Shown here piece by piece: positions 60,991 to 64,000 of a DNA stretch of 64,000 nt (its first letter is position 1; the number at the start of each line of letters is the position of its first letter). Position numbers and translations under genes: made by a program. Source of the DNA: Lutjanus erythropterus (Eukaryota; Chordata; Actinopteri; Lutjaniformes; Lutjanidae); NCBI GenBank assembly GCA_020091685.1, contig CM034593.1, forward strand, positions 45,013,733-45,077,732. The letters run 5' to 3'. The notes below the pieces were generated by a model that was not told the DNA's origin, made no database searches, and saw only the letters and a list, made by a program, of their open reading frames with translations.

Positions 60991-63851
60991 TCTATTTAAG
61001 TGGTTGTGCTATTCCCCACTTCCATTTTCCAAAAAAAAAAAAACGCAGTTCCACTCACAACACAACAATAACAGTCGGTATCAGTAATGAGTGAATTGCT
61101 GTCAGTTTCCTCAGCTTCCCACCCACTGCAACACACGCACACGCACGCACACACAAACACACACCCCTCAAAAAACTAGCCAGCCAGTCGGGCAGCCAGG
61201 TTTTACTTGGCCCCCGTTCCTGCAGGAACAACTGTCGCCTTCCTTCTTGGCCCATATCAGTGGAGCCGTTAGGGGAGTAAGCAAACAAATAGCACCACCT
61301 CCCCTCCACCGCCTCACCCACTCTTACTACACACTTCTGGTGGCCCCCGGGCAGCATAACAGAATGAAGGAGGAAGCACAGGAAATGGCGAAGAAAAGGT
61401 TAAGTGGTAGGGCATCGAGGGAGGGAGTGGAAATGGAGAAGCTGAGGAGGAAGATGAGCAGGGAGGGGCTGTATAGGAGGAAGAAGTGACACAGGTTAAG
61501 GTGACTGAGGAGATAAGTGAGGTCTGAGGAATATGGCAGTTTGGTCAGCTTTTTTTTCCATTTCCTGTCTAGAATATGCGACAAACTTATGTCAGATTTA
61601 TTTTTGCCTTATTTATCAACACATGCCAGTATGTTACATACTAACTGACCAAGCACAAAAGGTAATATTGTTAAATTATCTCACTCTCCAGCCCTTTTTC
61701 CTTAAGCACCAGATTCATACAGGTGCTGGAAATCTTTGACAACACTTTGAACCTTAATGGAGTGTTTTCAAGGTGTGAGAAGTGCTTGGATTTTGGAGAA
61801 ATTCCTCGAAATCTTCATAATAAATCAGTCTCTGACTGGATATTTCACTTTTTAGATAAAGAAGTAAAATTAGTCCAATATTATCTCAGCTTCTTGTTGT
61901 TTTCTTTTAATTTGTCTCATTTCTGTAGAATACTGTCACAAAACACAATCTGCATTGTTAAAAGCACAGTAATATCTGATTTAATATGAAAAAGGAGAGA
62001 AACACTGTAAAAAAAAATCTTTTGACTTGAAATGATGAATTGATTGAATGCACTGTACAGTAATGGAGGCTACAAATAAGCCTTCTAGGATTTTTTTCCC
62101 TCGTCCTCTACCTTTATTTTTCGTCATGGCCTTTTTTGTGTAATTTTTATATAATTTAATGTAACTTTTAATTGTGCAAAATAAAAAATAAACTAAGAAA
62201 CTAATATCATGGTTATTTGACTAGAAAAGTTTATTTGTCTTTGATTATTACAAAATTAGCTCAGTTTGTCTTTTTAAATAGTCAACTCAAACTTTTAAGG
62301 CAGCCTGCACACTAACTTTTTTAAGTTAAAGCATATCGTTTATTTTCACAGTGAATTATCATTTTGAGTCTATGCATATAAATTATGTAATTGACCTCCA
62401 GCTGTAAGGAGCTTGAAAGTGTACCTTGAACATAAAAAAGTGCTTGAATTTGACTTTGGAAAAAGTGTAGAAACCCTGTAAGCAGACTGTAGTCATTTTT
62501 ACCACTCTTACAATATTTCAGTGGCCCTTGTCACTGCTCATTACTGTCAACAAATGTAATGTTGTTCATGAGCTTGTCGTGAGAGGACACATTGTAGGTG
62601 CAGATGGGGAAACATGGCTCTGAGACTGGAAAGAAGAGTGATATAATGTGATGGAAGGAGCAGGGAGAGTGGAGCGTGAGGGGGGAGGAAGAGGAAATGG
62701 AAGGGAGGAAGAGTGTGTGTAGTAGGGGGAGGAGGTGGGCTGTGGGCTGACAAACAAGGGTCCAAGGTTTTAGATAGCCAAGGCGTCAGTAACTCTGGAC
62801 AGCCAGACGGTGGTCAGACCCGCTACACACACACACGCGCACACAAACACACAAATACAGTAAGTGTCAGTAAGCCAGCCTGTCTCTGTTTGTGTCTGCC
62901 TATCAGATATCTGTTCATAAGTCCTGCTGTTAAGTAGCGCTCAAACACAAAAGATTCTGCTGCAGGACTCAGTGTTTGCTTTTATGCAACCCATAATCCC
63001 TCATATCACTTTAATCTTAACCATAACCATGAAATACATCTTTCTCCCCCAGGACTGATGACACAAGCTGTTTTCCAATAATTGCTCTAAACTTGTGTGT
63101 ATGTCTAGACATCACAAAAACAAATAAACTGGCAACACCTATAACACACTTTAATGCACATTTTTGCATTTTCTGCAGCTGCATCCCTGCAAGTACAAGA
63201 GAACATGCTGTATACATTCACCAAAACTGAAAGTCGCCCACTTATCACATACTCATTTAACACACACTGCCATGCGTTTAACTCTCAGGAATGAAAACAA
63301 AAACTATTTTTTCCTCCAGTTCACACCAAGAAGGTTCGTATTGTTGAACCAAAGTACTCTTTAGAAATTTGATTATTTGTGATGTGACATAAAAATGTTA
63401 TATAGCACCCATTCTTGAGAATTATTAATACTAACAGATGTGACTCAACCATGACATGTCAGCTCTGTAGCCCTTCTAAATCAAAAAATGTGTTTTTTGA
63501 TTAGTATTGATAGAAGAAGAAAAACATGTAACATTGTGTCAACTTTGTAAGACATGAGCTCCGTCAGAGTTTCCTTCTGATAGAGCTGACATCTACATTT
63601 AATAAAACTTAAATCACTAGGAGGCTGGCCTGCTACAAGGTTTAATCACCAAAATTTGATCTTTTTAAATATATTTCCAGCATAAATGAGGAGTAGAAAT
63701 CAAACCCACCTCAAAATATGTTTTTACCTAGTTCTCAAGAATAAGTAACTTGTGACATTTGAATATATACATGAAAATGGAACAAAACACAACGTAGAGA
63801 ATGCCACAACCTGCATATTCATGAACATGCACCTTCACTGCTCTTTGCCAG

Positions 63852-64000
63852 GCCGGCGTCAGAGTACTCCAGCCCATCAGGGCGTCCGCTGAGCTGCGTG
63901 GTGGACGAGAATACGCCAGTGATGACGCCTGTCAATGGGGCTGAGGCCAGCGGCCCGCCAGGCGAACAGCGGATCCAGGAGAGACGGGTTCGATCGCAGC
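63852..64000 (+). CDS. smurf2: smurf2 exon 8 (WW1-WW2 linker, cut by window end)
   Basis: The exon starts G (completing AG|G, Arg) and encodes PASEYSSPSGRPLSCVVDEN, then TPVMTPVNGAEASGPPGEQR and IQERRVRSQ up to the window edge, about residues 191-239. The acceptor is cttcactgctctttgccag. PASEYSSP, GRPLSC, VDENTP and RRVRSQ are conserved landmarks of the SMURF2 linker. The centre (MTPVNGAEASGPPGEQ) is diverged in sequence and length from mammals, as expected for a disordered linker. No in-frame donor is seen before 64000, so the exon continues downstream, where the rest of the linker and WW2 should follow. GC content is clearly higher here than in the flanking intron. Confidence 0.94.

Larger units (their letters stand above)
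60089..63851 (+). other. smurf2: smurf2 intron 7
   Basis: A 3763-bp intron, gtacat to tttgccag. It contains a degenerate MITE-like segment (60145-60300), a hAT-type MITE (60332-60630), a (GT)n tract with adjacent poly-G (60923-60990) and a purine-rich stretch (62640-62745). Between 61200 and 62600 nothing is recognisable. Confidence 0.92.
33892..64000 (+). other. smurf2: smurf2 gene, spliced, partial (7 coding exons in window)
   Basis: The gene model joins 33892-33930, 41528-41636, 48999-49132, 58086-58151, 58910-58994, 60005-60088 and 63852 onward. Seen directly: every intron begins GT and ends AG, every split codon is restored correctly across its junction, and the joined frame is open throughout. 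Family knowledge: SMURF2 is a cytosolic and nuclear HECT E3 ligase that ubiquitinates SMADs, TGF-beta receptors (through SMAD7) and RHOA. The order C2, linker, WW1 fits SMURF2. SMURF1 normally lacks a WW1 equivalent and its linker differs. The first coding exon (about 17 residues) is not in the window, and WW2, WW3 and HECT lie beyond 64000. Intron lengths are 7597, 7362, 8953, 758, 1010 and 3763 bp. Residue numbers in this annotation assume the human N-terminus length. Confidence 0.95.

Noticed and set aside
33892-64000. Assigning the gene as smurf1 instead of smurf2
   Set aside because: LNKLGPNDNDTV, CSRLFDNDLPDG and the presence of the WW1 exon match SMURF2. SMURF1 differs at each of these places.
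1-64000. CRISPR arrays, operons, bacterial promoters, riboswitches, endogenous retroviruses
   Set aside because: The DNA is vertebrate. No regularly spaced repeats, long terminal repeats or retroviral protein motifs were recognised.

Overview
The window is nuclear genomic DNA from a vertebrate, most likely a ray-finned (teleost) fish. It has long introns, abundant (CA)n-type microsatellites, Tc1-like transposon relics, LINE reverse-transcriptase fragments and many copies of short hAT-like non-autonomous elements of types common in fish. There are no bacterial-style operons. Nearly all the short open frames are chance frames in non-coding DNA.

One gene is recognisable: smurf2, a C2-WW-HECT (NEDD4-family) E3 ubiquitin ligase, on the + strand. 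Seven coding exons can be placed to the base: 33892-33930, 41528-41636, 48999-49132, 58086-58151, 58910-58994, 60005-60088 and 63852 to beyond the window end. All have AG/GT borders and mutually compatible phases. Spliced, they encode roughly residues 18 to 239: nearly all of the C2 domain, the C2-WW1 linker, WW1 and the start of the WW1-WW2 linker. The first coding exon lies upstream of the window. WW2, WW3 and the HECT domain lie downstream. The VVDCSRLFDNDLPDG linker followed by a WW1 exon identifies SMURF2 rather than SMURF1.

Layout: 1-33891 is the 3' part of a very large intron 1. It holds hAT-like MITE copies, two antisense LINE fragments (about 19.5-19.8 kb and 20.3-21.2 kb), a (CA)45 tract and a striking perfect hairpin at 1022-1068. 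Intron 2 holds an inactivated near full-length Tc1-like element (34.4-35.8 kb) and an antisense LINE (36.9-39.0 kb). Intron 3 holds a Tc1 fragment and a LINE 3' end. Intron 4 holds a second, internally deleted antisense Tc1 copy and a (GA)n higher-order satellite. Introns 5-7 are shorter.

I found no second protein-coding gene, no convincing RNA gene and no novel multi-gene system. The most interesting points are two cassette-like smurf2 exons whose lengths allow in-frame skipping (the 39-nt exon and the WW1 exon with weak splice sites), the 22-bp-arm hairpin, and a MITE copy with a perfect 8-bp target duplication that types the commonest repeat family in the window as hAT.
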